From Setaria digitata (Eukaryota > Nematoda > Chromadorea > Rhabditida > Setariidae), in the NCBI GenBank assembly GCA_003640385.1, contig RCAB01000720.1, positions 1 to 24,227 on the forward strand: DNA of 24,227 bases, written 5' to 3'. Under the pieces are notes generated by a model, which made no database searches, was not told the origin of the DNA, and saw only the letters and a list, made by a program, of their open reading frames with translations. The position numbers and the translations under genes are program-made. The stretch's first letter is position 1. Each line of letters opens with the position of its first letter. Below, piece after piece: positions 11,801 through 22,767 of the stretch.

Positions 11801-13251
11801 TAAATGAATGCTCAGGATGAATTTCTGAAAAAAATCAATAACTTTGAACATGCGAAAAGTTTTTTAAATTCAACGAATGTTTTAGTTATTTCTAAAAAGA
11901 GAATAAAGACAAACCATTGAAAGCAGAAATCTGCATCGACAAAATGCAAGGATTTTTGACAGATGAGGAATACGGTTCCGAGGAATGTTCACCTGCATAT
12001 GCTACTTCTAACTAAAATGTATGTATATCAAGTGATGCACAAAAACGTAATTCTATGTAGTAAGGCATTAATAAGCAGCTCTCCCTTTGCTGTTAAACAA
12101 ACAACAATCTCTTCAATAAATCTAAAGACATCAAAAAAAAAAAAAAAAAAAAAGACAAGCAGTATTGTGTCAACACGTTAGTATAAACGCTTATGTCTTC
12201 GCAATAATGTTTTTGAAAAGGTGAAAACAGGTGAAATGCTATGTAATTCTAAAAAAGTAAAGTAACCCAAAAATTTGCAGTACCTGCACAGTATGATTTT
12301 TCTTTTTACTGCAACCGAGCCATAAAACTGCATCAATCCCACCAACAATGTCTGTTTTATTCTCCAAATAATGTATGTTGAAATTATAATGCAATAAGAA
12401 ATTGATCAATTCAGCCATTGACGTACCAGTGAAGTTGTATATTTCCTTAAGCTGCGGCTGTAAATATAATGCTGGAAGTGCAGATGTATCCGGTAGAGCA
12501 GTACAGGAAGTTTCTGAAAGTTACTGGAGTAAAAATAAAAACATCTGCAACATTATGAAATGTAGGGGAGAGGATATTTTAAACAATTATTAAAACCCAC
12601 ACGATTCTTCTAGAAACTGTCTGCAGTTGCATTCCACAGCGTTTTTTTTTTTTTTTTGCAGCTTCATTTTCTCACTAACTTTCTAGTCCCAAAAGGTTTT
12701 AAAAAAGTAATGGATATTAAAAAATGCCCATTAGCCTTACCATTATAAACAAAATTACGATTTCCCAGGACAAAATGTGTTGTATTAACAGAACGAGATG
12801 TTACTGTTATATGAGCTTGGCTTGCTACACGACTTTCGACAATCAAACTTGTAGTATTCTGAAGCCAGTCGGTATGTCGAACTACTACCTGGAATTACCT
12901 TTTTAATGATATTATTAAATATATAAAATATTACGGTAACTTAATCCCCATAACAACTGTACCAAAATCCATTTAATTTCCCTTTTAACATCAATTAATT
13001 AACAGGGCGTATACCATCGTTTTTATATGGAATTATCCTTCATGGAAGAAGTAAGGAGAGAGAGGTAAATATATCTGGAAGAAGCCTACCTTATACCCAT
13101 TTTTTAAAGCTAATGTTTTCGGAAGTGAATCCTTCTTCTCTTGTCCATCCGAATGAAATGGGCATCTTATTTCATGGCAATTTCCTAATACCACAGATAG
13201 TACCAAAAACGAATACCAAAGCATATTCCTGGATGCAATATACTTTAACAT
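8845..13251 (-). CDS. Single-pass membrane protein with LolA-like extracellular region
   Basis: Fifteen exons on the - strand: 13090-13251, 12741-12888, 12284-12513, 11915-12011, 11695-11777, 11483-11605, 11165-11300, 10692-10864, 10431-10586, 10137-10281, 9885-9994, 9606-9692, 9514-9534, 9247-9459 and 8845-9054. All have GT..AG ends and consistent phases, giving 2094 bases or 697 aa. Residues 1-25 form a signal peptide (hydrophobic core WYSFLVLSVVLG). A long extracellular part with several N-x-S/T sites follows. Residues 660-683 (MFVLGFFMLLLGAALGVGTV onward) form one membrane span, followed by a 14-residue tail. The pattern IIHDFQYGLQYVLDGENNIC (about 320-340), then YYAGKRIVDNMPLDVYV, and earlier DIVGGIDAVLWLGC, recall the two LolA-like domains of uncharacterised metazoan and nematode surface proteins; this is from memory. 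Lipid binding is therefore conceivable but unproven. The tail contains YQVF. Exon 13 is a 21-base microexon adding CTRC; its use is the least certain part. Confidence 0.8.
9514..9534 (-). other. 21-base microexon of the LolA-like protein gene
   Basis: A TGATCAG acceptor and a GTAAGT donor flank exactly 21 bases encoding RCTRCFL. It is phase 0 on both sides, between introns of only 71 and 54 bases. Skipping it would also keep the frame, so it may be an optional cassette. The good donor and the agreement of phase support it being real. Confidence 0.5.
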
Positions 13252-14094
13252 AAATTAGGCAGCAACAAAAAAGAAGCGAAATGAATAGTGCGTAGAGTGA
13301 AATGAATCTATTTAAAAACATTCTCTGACTGGGAACCTATATCCCATTTATGATTCAGCAATTAAACGGACAAAAAAAAAGTAAAACAGACACTCTAAAC
13401 CCAAAACATAAAGCACACCGATCCCCTCTAGAACTTCATAACTACTAACACCAGTAATAACATTTTGGCACTAAGCCAATAGCAGATACTGTAATAAAAG
13501 TTGTCGCTTTTGATTTGCATCAAAACAAATTAGTTTCAGATCATGAAATGGAAGGATTTTGAAAAGAATGAAATGATATTTCCGAGAGCATCCAAACATT
13601 TTTTCAGTTAAATACTTTTCATTCATTGAAATATAATTCGTTCTGAAACCATTTATTATTACGAGAAATTTTTGTGATATTACGAAACTTTTTACCTAAA
13701 GATGAAATTTTATTCTAAAACATATCATCCTGTCCTCATAACGCTTCCTCACATTCGCTGCAATTCCTGACACATTTTGTGTCTTTCAAATGTTTTAGTA
13801 AATTCTGCTTTGCAACTCCCGAAATGGGTGATGACGTATTGTTCCTTCTCAAGTTTCTAGCGAATCATATTCTGCATTTTTTTAAAAGGATTATGCCACC
13901 TTGATGTAAACAATAAGTTATTGTCAGAAAAACAGAAATAACAGTAGCACGACTGTCATAAATATGCCTAAAGTTATAAACACTTTATTGACTGAAAAGT
14001 AAATTGCTGTACAAATTATGCATTCGCTTGTAGTATATTCAAGATAGTGTGACTGCTATCAGTTATCGGTCTCTTTTTTCATATCATTAGTGCT
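13252..14094. other. Intergenic stretch, promoter side of the LolA-like gene
   Basis: About 840 bases between the start of the LolA-like protein gene and the stop of the next - strand gene. An AATAAA on the - strand at 13984-13989 fits the 3' end of the upstream gene. No open block with splice borders, no RNA gene and no clear core promoter element could be picked out. Confidence 0.5.
13984..13989 (-). promoter_or_regulatory. Candidate polyadenylation signal for the predicted GPI-anchored protein gene
   Basis: AATAAA on the - strand, about 106 bases past the TAA at 14095-14097. Its position supports the terminal exon proposed for that gene. Confidence 0.4.
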
Positions 14095-17000
14095 TTAAAA
14101 TGTGACTAGAAGGCTTCCGAATGAGAAAGAAATCAGAATTGGATGAAGAATGGCGATTATTCCAATTATTTCCACTGAACTAACACCATTCCCCACTTTT
14201 TTTGACTCCTGAAGAAAATATAGTCTCATTTCAAAAGAAATCAGAGGTGTCAAACACGAAGCTAAGCTATTTCTATTAACCTTTCTTTTATTTATTAATT
14301 AATTGACGTTCTGAACACTACTATTTGAATAACTCTTGAAATATTAAAAAAAAAAAAAGAAACTTCAGTTTCTTTCTAGTCGTAAACCTAACATTAAAAG
14401 TTGCAAATCACATATTGAACATTTTTATTCAATTTCATATCATTATCGTCATTCAACTTATTATTATCACTGCTACTATTGTTTTGCAGATTGTGTGAAT
14501 CAACAACAATTATTATTACTGGAAATGCGTCGTTACATTTATCTTTGTTCATATCTATTTGCCCCACTCATAATTTCTAACCCATAAAAATTAATTTAAA
14601 TAGAAGAAATAACTGGAAAGAAAGCCTTAACTGACCTTAAAAATATGTTCATTACTATTATTACTTTCATCATCCAGGATAGCTTCAGCCTTCCGCATTT
14701 TAAACCATGTTTTTGGTGCTAAAAAAATTTCTAGTTGAAATTTCCTGTTAATTTCCGATCACATAAAATATTTGTATATTTTGATATTTCATTCATTCAA
14801 TTGATTATTCGCGCACATAAAAAAGTTATCTTGAAAATTCTCAAGATGAATTACTTAACTATTAATGATTGTTGCGCTAGATAAATGTACTGTCGCTTCA
14901 AATCTGCCTAATCGAAAATATTACAAAATAATTTTCCTTAGGATTTTTAAATTTAGACAAAGAAAATTTTCTAGACTTGAAAGTTATACATTCTGCTTCT
15001 GAATTATCTTGAATATCAGAGAATTGGTCACTTTCTTGATAATCTTCATACATTTCCAGTTCCTCGTGCTCTTCGTTAGACTGTCGTGCATAAATGATTC
15101 TTTCTTCTGCGCCAATTGTTAAGATTGATACTTCTCTGATATTATCATGGTCGCTATTCCCATCATAATTAGGTCGCAATAGCGATTCTGATGTCCGCAA
15201 ACGCAAATTTCCTCCCTGTCCGTTGTTCGGGATCACTGTTGATTGTTCTATGTTTTCTTTATTAATTGTGCTTTTTTCTTGAGCTAAGCTCAGTGAAAGA
15301 AAATTAGCTTCAGAAACTTTTTCCGCTTCAGAATTTTTAGAAGGTACTTTTGTTTCAAATTGATCGGTGTTTCTCGCCAACAAAACTGCTTGGTCATGAA
15401 CGTTTTCAATCTTAGAGGCAGTAGTAGATTCAGATAGCTCTTCTCTTCCGGAATTTGTGGTTGAGTGCTTTTCTGTAGGGCTTCCTGTTGTGAAGTTTTT
15501 TACTGACACATGGTCTTCCCGATATCTTTCTTGCTTACTTTTAGTTGAAGCCAATTTCTGGAACTTTCTGAAATCTAAATCACTAATGAATTTAGCGGAA
15601 TCTTCCATATTCATTGTTTCGTTTATTTTAAGCTGTTTTTCGACTTTACTGTTAATATTAAAATCCATCTCTGCTCCGAAATCATCAGCTGCATAAACCA
15701 GGGAAAGTGGATTAGATAGGTAGCTGTATCTTGGATTTCGACGCAGAACACTATTCGCAGATTCTTCTGTTAACTTCATTAATCCCAAATTGAAATCATT
15801 GGTTTTCGAGGTATCGTCCACATTCAAATCCCATCTACTGCTGTTATGATTGAAGTTGTCCGTAATATTAACTTGTTTCTGCAAATTCGTATCCATTTTG
15901 TTCCTGGTGTTAGCCAATGCATCCTTGTAATAGCCTTCGATTCTCCTTCTAATACCTGGCTGGAAGTGATCACCTGAAGAAATCGAGTGTAACAGTGCCA
16001 ACAACGACACTGCTTTCAAAGTATCCAGTGGACTTGGCTTCTGAATTCGGGCTTTTCTGTATGGATTTTTCCATTCAAAATGTGCTAGATGCCATCCAGC
16101 TGTGACATGATTCTTGTCAAGAACTGATGGCATCCTTAGGGCTACATCCTGTGCGTTTTCCTCAATCTCCTTGCCCTTCTGAGCAACAAGAGGTTTTTGA
16201 ACGATTGGCCTCCACTCTAGCAACGGTGGTTCATTTTTTTGTTGATCCATAATTTTGCTGTACTGAACACCCATTACACCTAAAATATCCCCGTGCTCTT
16301 TGCAAACACCAAAATCCAAGTCAAATTTTTAATCCTTTTGGATTAAATTTTGATTTATAAATATGTGATATTAGCCATGTCTCACCAGTTTGCAATAAAA
16401 AGTAGCGACAACAATAAATGTAAATTAATAACTAATCACTTTGTTGTCTGATGCTTGCAAAAAGAAAAAATTAACAAATGAATAAAATAAAAGGTAATGA
16501 AAGAAAAGACAAGCTTTTGATGCAGCGATTCTGTAAAACATAATTTGGATCTTATACTAAAAAAAAAAAAAAAAGTTCCACAATAACCCTCTTAATTTTA
16601 TTTGTAAAATGATATGAGCCAAACTGAAATCTCTATTCCTTAGATATCCAAGTTTGACTTCAGTATCTTAAGCTCCATAGGAATCTAAACTTTGCTGCAA
16701 TAATTGAAATGAACCCTTTAATTTGATGGAACGAATCGTAAATATTCTAAATGATATTAACAGTAATCGATCAAGAAGCAACATTTAAGTAAGACTGATG
16801 ACACAATGAGGAACCGTTTAATGAATAAAAGATGATAGCCTCATTAAAAGAATATTCCGGCATAAGTAGGCATTCATCATGGGAATTCTACAGATAATAA
16901 CATCACTACTAGACATAATGTGTGAAAAAATTAAATCCATCTAGGAACACTGAGACAGCATTCAATTTCACTTTGACTATTTCTGATTAAAAGTACTGCT

Positions 17001-17141
17001 CAGAGGCTTGTTTTTTTTTGTGCAAAAAGTTCACAATTAACGCGGTTTTTAAATGAAATAAGGAAAATTTCAATCCAGCAAGTTTCATTACATACCAACA
17101 TTAAGAAAACCAAATAAGACCAATGATAACTTTGGTAACAT
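14095..17141 (-). CDS. Orphan secreted protein with predicted GPI-attachment signal
   Basis: No family is recognised. Proposed exons on the - strand are 17096-17141, 14990-16279, 14636-14718 and 14095-14208, all with GT..AG borders and matching phases (1533 bases, 510 aa). Exon 1 encodes MLPKLSLVLFGFLNV, a signal-peptide core that continues into the large exon (GVMGVQYS). The middle is hydrophilic with several N-x-S/T sites (NIT, NSS, NET, NFT). It has a motif-like region at about 70-125 (GWHLAHFEWKNPYRKARIQ, then a short hydrophobic helix) and an acidic cluster at about 415-445 (EEHEELEMYEDYQ). The last exon ends in about 26 hydrophobic residues (VEIIGIIAILHPILISFSF onward) after a small-residue stretch GNGVSS and has almost no tail; this is typical of a GPI signal, though a tail-anchor is possible. 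The exon 2 donor (GAAT|GTATAA) is weak. Without it the frame runs on to TGA at 14898-14900. The 816-base first intron could hide another exon. Confidence 0.62.
14636..14718 (-). other. Third exon of the orphan secreted-protein gene
   Basis: TTTTTTTAG acceptor, 83 bases and an AAG|GTCAGT donor. It encodes PKTWFKMRKA followed by an acidic/Asn-rich stretch (DDESNNSNE). Only the phase-1 reading is open in a way that joins to the hydrophobic terminal exon; of the other two, one hits a stop at once and the other leads to a stop soon after the next junction. Confidence 0.55.
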
Positions 17142-18324
17142 TGTAGCACAAAGCCCTCCGTCACCTTGAAGTTTGCTGTAATGCAGCAAAAAAGATTCAC
17201 ACCCTAACAGAATAAAAAATGAAGCTTTCATCGACAGATCTCTCTTTTATACTCATTCATACTCAATTTGGAACTGATTCATTTACCTTTTTTTCGCACG
17301 AAAATCTCCAAGTATGTAACGTTACAAATGTTTTATGGTCGGAAACATACGTACCACACATCACCTACACAAAATGTAAATTAGCACTCAAACTGAAGAC
17401 CACTTTCACTAGCGCACACTTCTAGCGAAAGAGCCTAATTATCGGATTCGTTATGCACCATTTGAGTTTTTCAATGTCATAGTTGTCGTTAATTTGTATG
17501 AATTGGAACTTCTTGTGATTACTACGAATAGCGGTGACACTGTAATACTGTGATAAAATACTGAGATTATAGTTCTAATCATAGAAATTGTAATTATAGC
17601 CATAATCTTAGTAATATAAATCCTTAATTGTCGAAAAATGCTTTGCTAAAATTAAAATTTTTAACTTATACAAAAATTTTACTACGATTTATTTCAAAAT
17701 TGATGTTGCCAAAATTAATGCTGAAATTAATTAAAAACCAAAATTTTACTAAAACTTTAAGAATTTTGTTAAGTTTTACGGAATTATCGTTATGATATCG
17801 TTAGGATTATAGTTTTAGTTACATTAATACTCAAAGCTTGTTATTTGCAGTTATAAATCACTTCTTTTTTGACGGCATTCTATCAATGTTCGATTAGTTT
17901 TTTGTTTCAGATTACTGAGAAACTGCCGAATTTTCCGTTTATTTTTCTTTCGCATTTTCAAAACTTACATGATTTTAAGTTTTGCTGTGTGAATTTTTTA
18001 TCAGTGAAAGCGTGGAATGACAAAAAAAAATGTAAATTTAAGTCTCTAAAGAAGGAGTAATCAAGTGAATTTAAATGATAGTTAATTTAAAGTGTGGTTT
18101 ATACTCACAACCTTAATAAATTTCTTCTTATTCTTTATCCATTAGTCGTAATGTTACAAAATTTCATATTAACTCATGCCTGTAGATTCCACTCTTTCTT
18201 CTCTTTAAAATGGTTTGTGATAATACTGATACATATTTTCTCAGGTTTTTTTTCGGCATTCAATAAATGGCTGGTACAACGGTGAATTTATATTTTGGGC
18301 ATTACGGTAATCCAAAAATTTGAG
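17142..18324. promoter_or_regulatory. Divergent intergenic region between the orphan secreted-protein gene and BPNT2
   Basis: About 1.2 kb separates two genes transcribed away from each other, so both promoters probably lie here. On the - strand an ATTACAG about 40 bases before the ATG at 17141 could be a spliced-leader acceptor. On the + strand TTTTCTCAG near 18236-18244 and TTTGTTTCAG near 17900-17910 could serve BPNT2. The part at 17520-17830 is very AT-rich with a loosely repeated motif (GATTATAGTT, AATTATAGCC, GATTATAGTT). No TATA box can be told apart from the background. Confidence 0.4.
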
Positions 18325-20990
18325 ATGTATATTCGGCTAAAATTTGCAAATTTTACAACTTTTATTGTCGTCGTTTTCTTCCTTTACTTAGTGTATCTCA
18401 TTTGGAGAACAAAAGAACATTTTCCGGACGTTGTCATTGAGCTCCACGATTTGTTGAGGTTTGCAAGAAACAGTTTTTTGAATGAGCTTAGGGAATAAAG
18501 TCTACATGGTACCTAAAATCTATATATTTAGTTTTCTTTCTTGCAGAAAAGATGTTTGGATGAAAAATGTTTAAGTTGCTTGACTGCTGTGAAACTGTAA
18601 TCATTTTTTGTGTTACCTGTTTTGGTCGTAAGAGATAAAAAAAAGCAAATAATTCTCAAGAAAATTGGATTATTGTAAATAAATTTTATGTTGCATGATT
18701 TTTGTTTATGAAAGTAGCTTTCAGTTACGTGCTTTTGGCTGCGGAATTAGGTGGTCGTGCTGTTGTGGATACAAATGATGAGCAAAAATTCAGTGTTTTT
18801 AAAAAAACTGAAACGAATGTTGGTAAAGCAGAACTGTTGACGAAAGCTGACCTACTATCAAATCAGCTGATAATTGGCGTTTTGCAAAGGTATCCTGGAT
18901 TAAAGGTAACAGTTGGAATTGTTGAGGATCAAGTAAGGATTTATTTTGTTATAAAATTTGATTTTTCTTTTTTGAAATGTCTATAGCAAATTGCATGCTA
19001 ATGAATTTTAGGTTATTTCTGAAGAAAAGAAAGAAAAGCTAAGCGCAGTAGATTATGAAAAATATCAGTCACAACAGGAAGAGCTATATGGAAATGTGAA
19101 GAATATTATAGACTTATTTCCATCAAGAAAGTATTCTTTATCAAAATTAACAGTTTGGGTTGACCCATTGGATGCAACACAAGAATTTACAGGTGGGTAG
19201 TTTATATTTCGAATACCAGCATAGAGCGTGTTAAGGCTTCCCTCCTTTTTTATTCAAGATTTTGAATTCTCAATCATGAACCTGTGTCGCTTATAAAAAG
19301 TTGGTTAAGATTTCATTTTTTTTTAAAACCATTCATGCAGTTCAAAAAGGCACTAAAGTTTCCTGATCTTTTTTTATAAGCAGAAACAAATAAAACAAAA
19401 ATTATTAGATAATTAATTTTTATGTATAAGTTTTGCTCTAGCATGTTCTTTGCAGAAGGCTTGCTTGAATATGTTTCTGTGATGATTTGTATAGCATTGG
19501 ATAGTGCACCTATCTTCGGTGTGATCTACAGACCATTTAGTGGTGAAAGAAGTATTTTTTTTTTGTCTGTAACATTATTCTATAATTTTGAAGTTAGTTA
19601 AAATGATTGCACTAATTTTTTATGTATCCAACCTACGAAAATAATCTAGGACTAACGAATGGTAACTAAAATTACCATTATCTTTGGTTCTCTACAATGC
19701 TCTGAATGTATTTCTTCTTAAATTCATATTTGTTATTGATGGTTCTGTGATTACAGCTCAGATTTATCAAAGCTTCTTTTTTAGTGTATGGTTTAAATGA
19801 ATTTGGAATTGTGAAAGGTAATGGTGATAAATGGGATGCTACATTTCTAAAGAACACATCGAAATTGATTGTGGTTTCTAGGTAAATGTCCTTTCCAGGA
19901 GTTTTTTTTTTTTGATCTCATCCATGATTTCACCAATCGAAAAATTTGATTTCATTCGTTTTAAATAAAAAGTAAGATTTCTAGAATGGAAAAGATCAGA
20001 AGCGCTTTTAATAAATTATTGCCTTTACCAGGAGTATTTTATTGTACGAATGAGGAGTTTTTTTTTTTTAAATTAGTTGTTACCATTATCACCAACAAAT
20101 TCAGAGTTGTGTGAATATTATTTCTCGAGTATTATTCTTATGAGAGTATTTAAATTTTAAAGACTCGGAAGAGAGAAAAAAAAATTTTGTATAGATAAAA
20201 TGAGGGGACAAAAACTGAAGAAGGAAGAAGATAGTTTATTTGCTTTATCTATTAGTAGCTTTCCCCTTTAGATCGCATGCTGGAAAAGTAAAAGAACNCT
20301 ATAGATAAAATGAGGGGACAAAAACTGAAGAAGGAAGAAGATAGTTTATTTGTTTTATCTATTAGTAGCTTTCCCCTTTAGATCGCATGCTGGAAAAGTA
20401 AAAGAACTGGCACTGAAGGCCTTCCATGCTAATTTTACAATTGAAGCAGCTGGAGGTTCTGGTTACAAATCGCTGAGATTACTGAATGGTACTGCAGGTA
20501 AATTTTTATTGATACGGTTGTATATCTGAAGCAGCTGGAGGTTCTGGTTACAAATCGCTGAGATTTCATAATCTTTCGTTCCTCCTGTTCATTTTTCTTT
20601 TTTGTGCTGTTCTGTGTTTAAAGATTTTATTTTAAAGCTATTTGCTGTCTGGTAATTTTTTTTCCTTTTTTTTTTTTTCATCACCATCTTGACCGTAATT
20701 CAATTCATCACCTTTTTTTCTTTTTCTTTTTCTAACTTCTTCATAAGCAGTTAATATTTCAAATTTCAGAACTATACATGCACAAAACTGCCATAAAAAA
20801 GTGGGATACCTGCGCTGGTGATGCTTTGCTTCGATCCATTGGTGGTTCAATGCTTGACTTCAAAGGTGATGAATTGAATTACGATCCAGATGATGATTAT
20901 GTCTTACGAAATGGTTTGTTAGCTGCTGCACAATATCCTTTCACTTATTTTCAGCAGCTAAGACAGCATTTAAAGGATGTATTAATTTGA
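18325..20990 (+). CDS. BPNT2: Golgi-type 3'(2'),5'-bisphosphate nucleotidase (PAP phosphatase), BPNT2/gPAPP family
   Basis: Enzyme of the Li+-sensitive inositol-monophosphatase superfamily. Family knowledge: it splits 3'-phosphoadenosine 5'-phosphate, the by-product of sulfotransferases, to AMP and phosphate in the Golgi lumen, so it supports glycosaminoglycan sulfation. Exons are 18325-18458, 18725-18932, 19012-19192, 19456-19542, 19785-19881, 20382-20497 and 20770-20990 (1044 bases, 347 aa; human about 359), all phases agreeing. A membrane span at residues 9-27 (TTFIVVVFFLYLVYLIW) gives a type II signal-anchor. Residues 85-91 (KADLLSN), E118/E119 in VISEEKKE, D165 and D168 in DPLDATQEFT (165-174) and D287 in WDTCAGD (286-292) are the expected metal-binding motifs. 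AAGGSGYK (about 257-264) is also typical. The catalytic set looks complete. The ATG at 18325 is the first in frame; an upstream TTG frame was ignored. An assembly join at 20298 duplicates the first bases of exon 6 inside intron 5. Confidence 0.94.
20190..20407. repeat. Direct repeat around a single N: probable unmerged contig overlap
   Basis: Bases 20190-20297 and 20300-20407 are identical over 108 positions except for one base (C at 20243, T at 20353). A lone N at 20298 and one base separate them. The repeat includes the T-rich acceptor and the first 26 bases of BPNT2 exon 6, so the left copy is a truncated exon start leading into N. The simplest reading is two contig ends that overlap and were abutted with an N, with one heterozygous or erroneous base. 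Intron 5 is then about 110 bases shorter than it appears. Confidence 0.9.
20442..20565. repeat. 39-base exact repeat of BPNT2 exon 6 within the next intron
   Basis: Bases 20442-20480, in exon 6 and coding for the AAGGSGYKSL region, recur exactly at 20527-20565 inside intron 6, 85 bases downstream. The second copy has no splice acceptor before it and no N beside it. It is either a local duplication or a small assembly error close to the known join at 20298. Confidence 0.85.
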
Positions 20991-22635
20991 TAGGTGGATT
21001 TTTATCCACTGTTTAAACCAGAAGTTTTGAAACTCTTTTCAGAACTTTATGATTTTGGGATACCTTATCCTTTTAGGACATTTTATAACCTGTAAAGTAA
21101 TACTGAAATCTTTTAATTTGAGAGGCTGACAGAGGCAGCTGTTTGTATACTATTCAAGTGTATGATTTTTAAAGTTTTCAAATTATCAGGTTATGAATTA
21201 TTTTCTCAGAAATTCTTTTTCTGCTTCCACTCATTATGCATTACTTCATGAGGTAGGACTTAAAAATTAACTAATAATAAGGGTACTTAAAAAAAGAAAA
21301 GAAAACTGTGATACTGAATGTTTCAATTGCTTATATTAGACGGCTATTTTTTTCAGTCATTCAAATTATCTGAGCATTTATATCTTAACATGTTCAGGCG
21401 ATAAACTTAGCATAAATTTAATAATTTGAATTTGATCCTCCGTAGTATGTTTTTAAGTAAAAGTTTTTTCGGAAGCTACTTTTCGGTTCTACAGTAACTG
21501 CCCCTGCACCCAAAATATTTGGCCTCAAATATTAGCTTCATTTGGTGTGGAAGGCTGAAAGATGACCGTTACGAAAATATGATGTAACATTAAGATATTC
21601 GCAATGCTTGATGGCTTTATGAATTAACTATTGATTCACCTCAACAAACCAGATCAGCAAAATCCATTTAACTGGTCCCATCAAACATTTTTTTTATTAT
21701 TTCTATATCTCGGAATTCCTTTTTTATTTTCTTTACTTTTTCCCTCTTAGCCGGTACACTCCGATTATTGGAGAATTCAGCTAATCATTCTATACTTTTA
21801 CGTGATACGTTTTACTTCATCCATACCCAGTGAGAGGCTTAATCCTTTGTATTTTGTCCAAATGAACTACAAATTGTCTTCATGATGAAAATTTGCATTT
21901 TTGTGAATTGTTTTGGAAGTTGATATTTCGTGTGTTCTTCGGTGGATCTTTAATATTCTTTTTTTTTCTTCATTCGCCTTTATTTCAACTATAACACAAT
22001 TATTCAAAAATTATTTTTTATGTGATTATTCATACATCTTGTCATATCGGAGTTAACCTATCTCCTGAAATAAGTGGATACATATTAGTACTTCTGATTT
22101 CCCAGCTTCTGATGGCCGTATGTAATCGTACTTCCTAATTTGCTGTATAAAATTTTTGGCATAATTTGTCTCTTCTTGTCATGTTGTAATTGCTGATTAA
22201 ATTATAATCAGTTGCACTATATTTGCTGCATCCTGTGGGCAAGCCAAAAGTAGGCTGAATAAGCGCTCATTTAGGAATATGTTTCTTTTGCGAATGAAAA
22301 TTTTACATACTCCAACATATGTAGCAAAGTGTGCCTATTCACAAAAAAAAATTCATATATTAATTCAACGCACTGAAACATCAGCACTTCAAAATCTACT
22401 GGATGAGCTTATGCATCTGATATTAATGGTTGTTGGTAACCAATGTCTGATGCAATTATACTAAATAGCGCTCACGTAAGTGATTGTTTAATAGTTATTG
22501 ACTTATATAACCGAATTCTTTATGTGCGATGGTTTGTGTGAGTACTTCATCGATTTCTTTAGCTGTTGCGCATTCACTTACTAAGACATTATAAATAAGT
22601 TAAAAATTTAGTGAACTGCTTGGAAGATTATGAAA
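20991..22635. other. Intergenic stretch between BPNT2 and the VMA22-like gene
   Basis: AT-rich DNA containing the BPNT2 3' UTR; no AATAAA was seen in the first few hundred bases. A 61-codon ORF at 22279-22464 (MFLLRMKILHTPTYVAK at its start) has no recognised family, splice partner or upstream signal and is not called a gene. No RNA gene or mobile element was seen. Confidence 0.5.
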
Positions 22636-22767
22636 AAATATTTGATTTAAAAAAAGTCTCAAATGGCGCAGTGTTAGTGGTTCCTTTGTNCGAAGATTAT
22701 GACATATAATTATAAATATTTGATTTAAAAAAAGTCTCAAATGGCGCAGTGTTAGTGGTTCCTTTGT
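22636..22767. repeat. Direct repeat around a second single N: probable unmerged contig overlap
   Basis: Bases 22636-22689 and 22714-22767 are identical over 54 positions. The N is at 22690, directly after the left copy. A further short match, GAAGATTATGA (22623-22633 and 22692-22702), suggests the overlap extends left with an indel of about ten bases. As at 20298, this looks like two overlapping contig ends placed head to tail, here just upstream of the VMA22-like gene. Confidence 0.85.

Noticed and set aside
12402..12593. + strand ORF of 63 codons
   Set aside because: Antisense of exon 3 of the LolA-like gene.
15457..15696. + strand ORF of 79 codons
   Set aside because: Shadow of the large exon of the orphan secreted-protein gene on the other strand.
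17000..17200. - strand ORF of 66 codons at the start of the orphan secreted-protein gene
   Set aside because: It is in a different frame from the signal-peptide exon 17096-17141, which alone joins in phase with the large exon.
18295..18324. Upstream extension of BPNT2 from a TTG
   Set aside because: The first in-frame ATG is at 18325 and directly precedes the membrane anchor; nematode genes do not normally start at TTG.
20638..20850. - strand ORF of 70 codons
   Set aside because: Antisense of BPNT2 exon 7 plus Lys/Glu runs from a pyrimidine tract.
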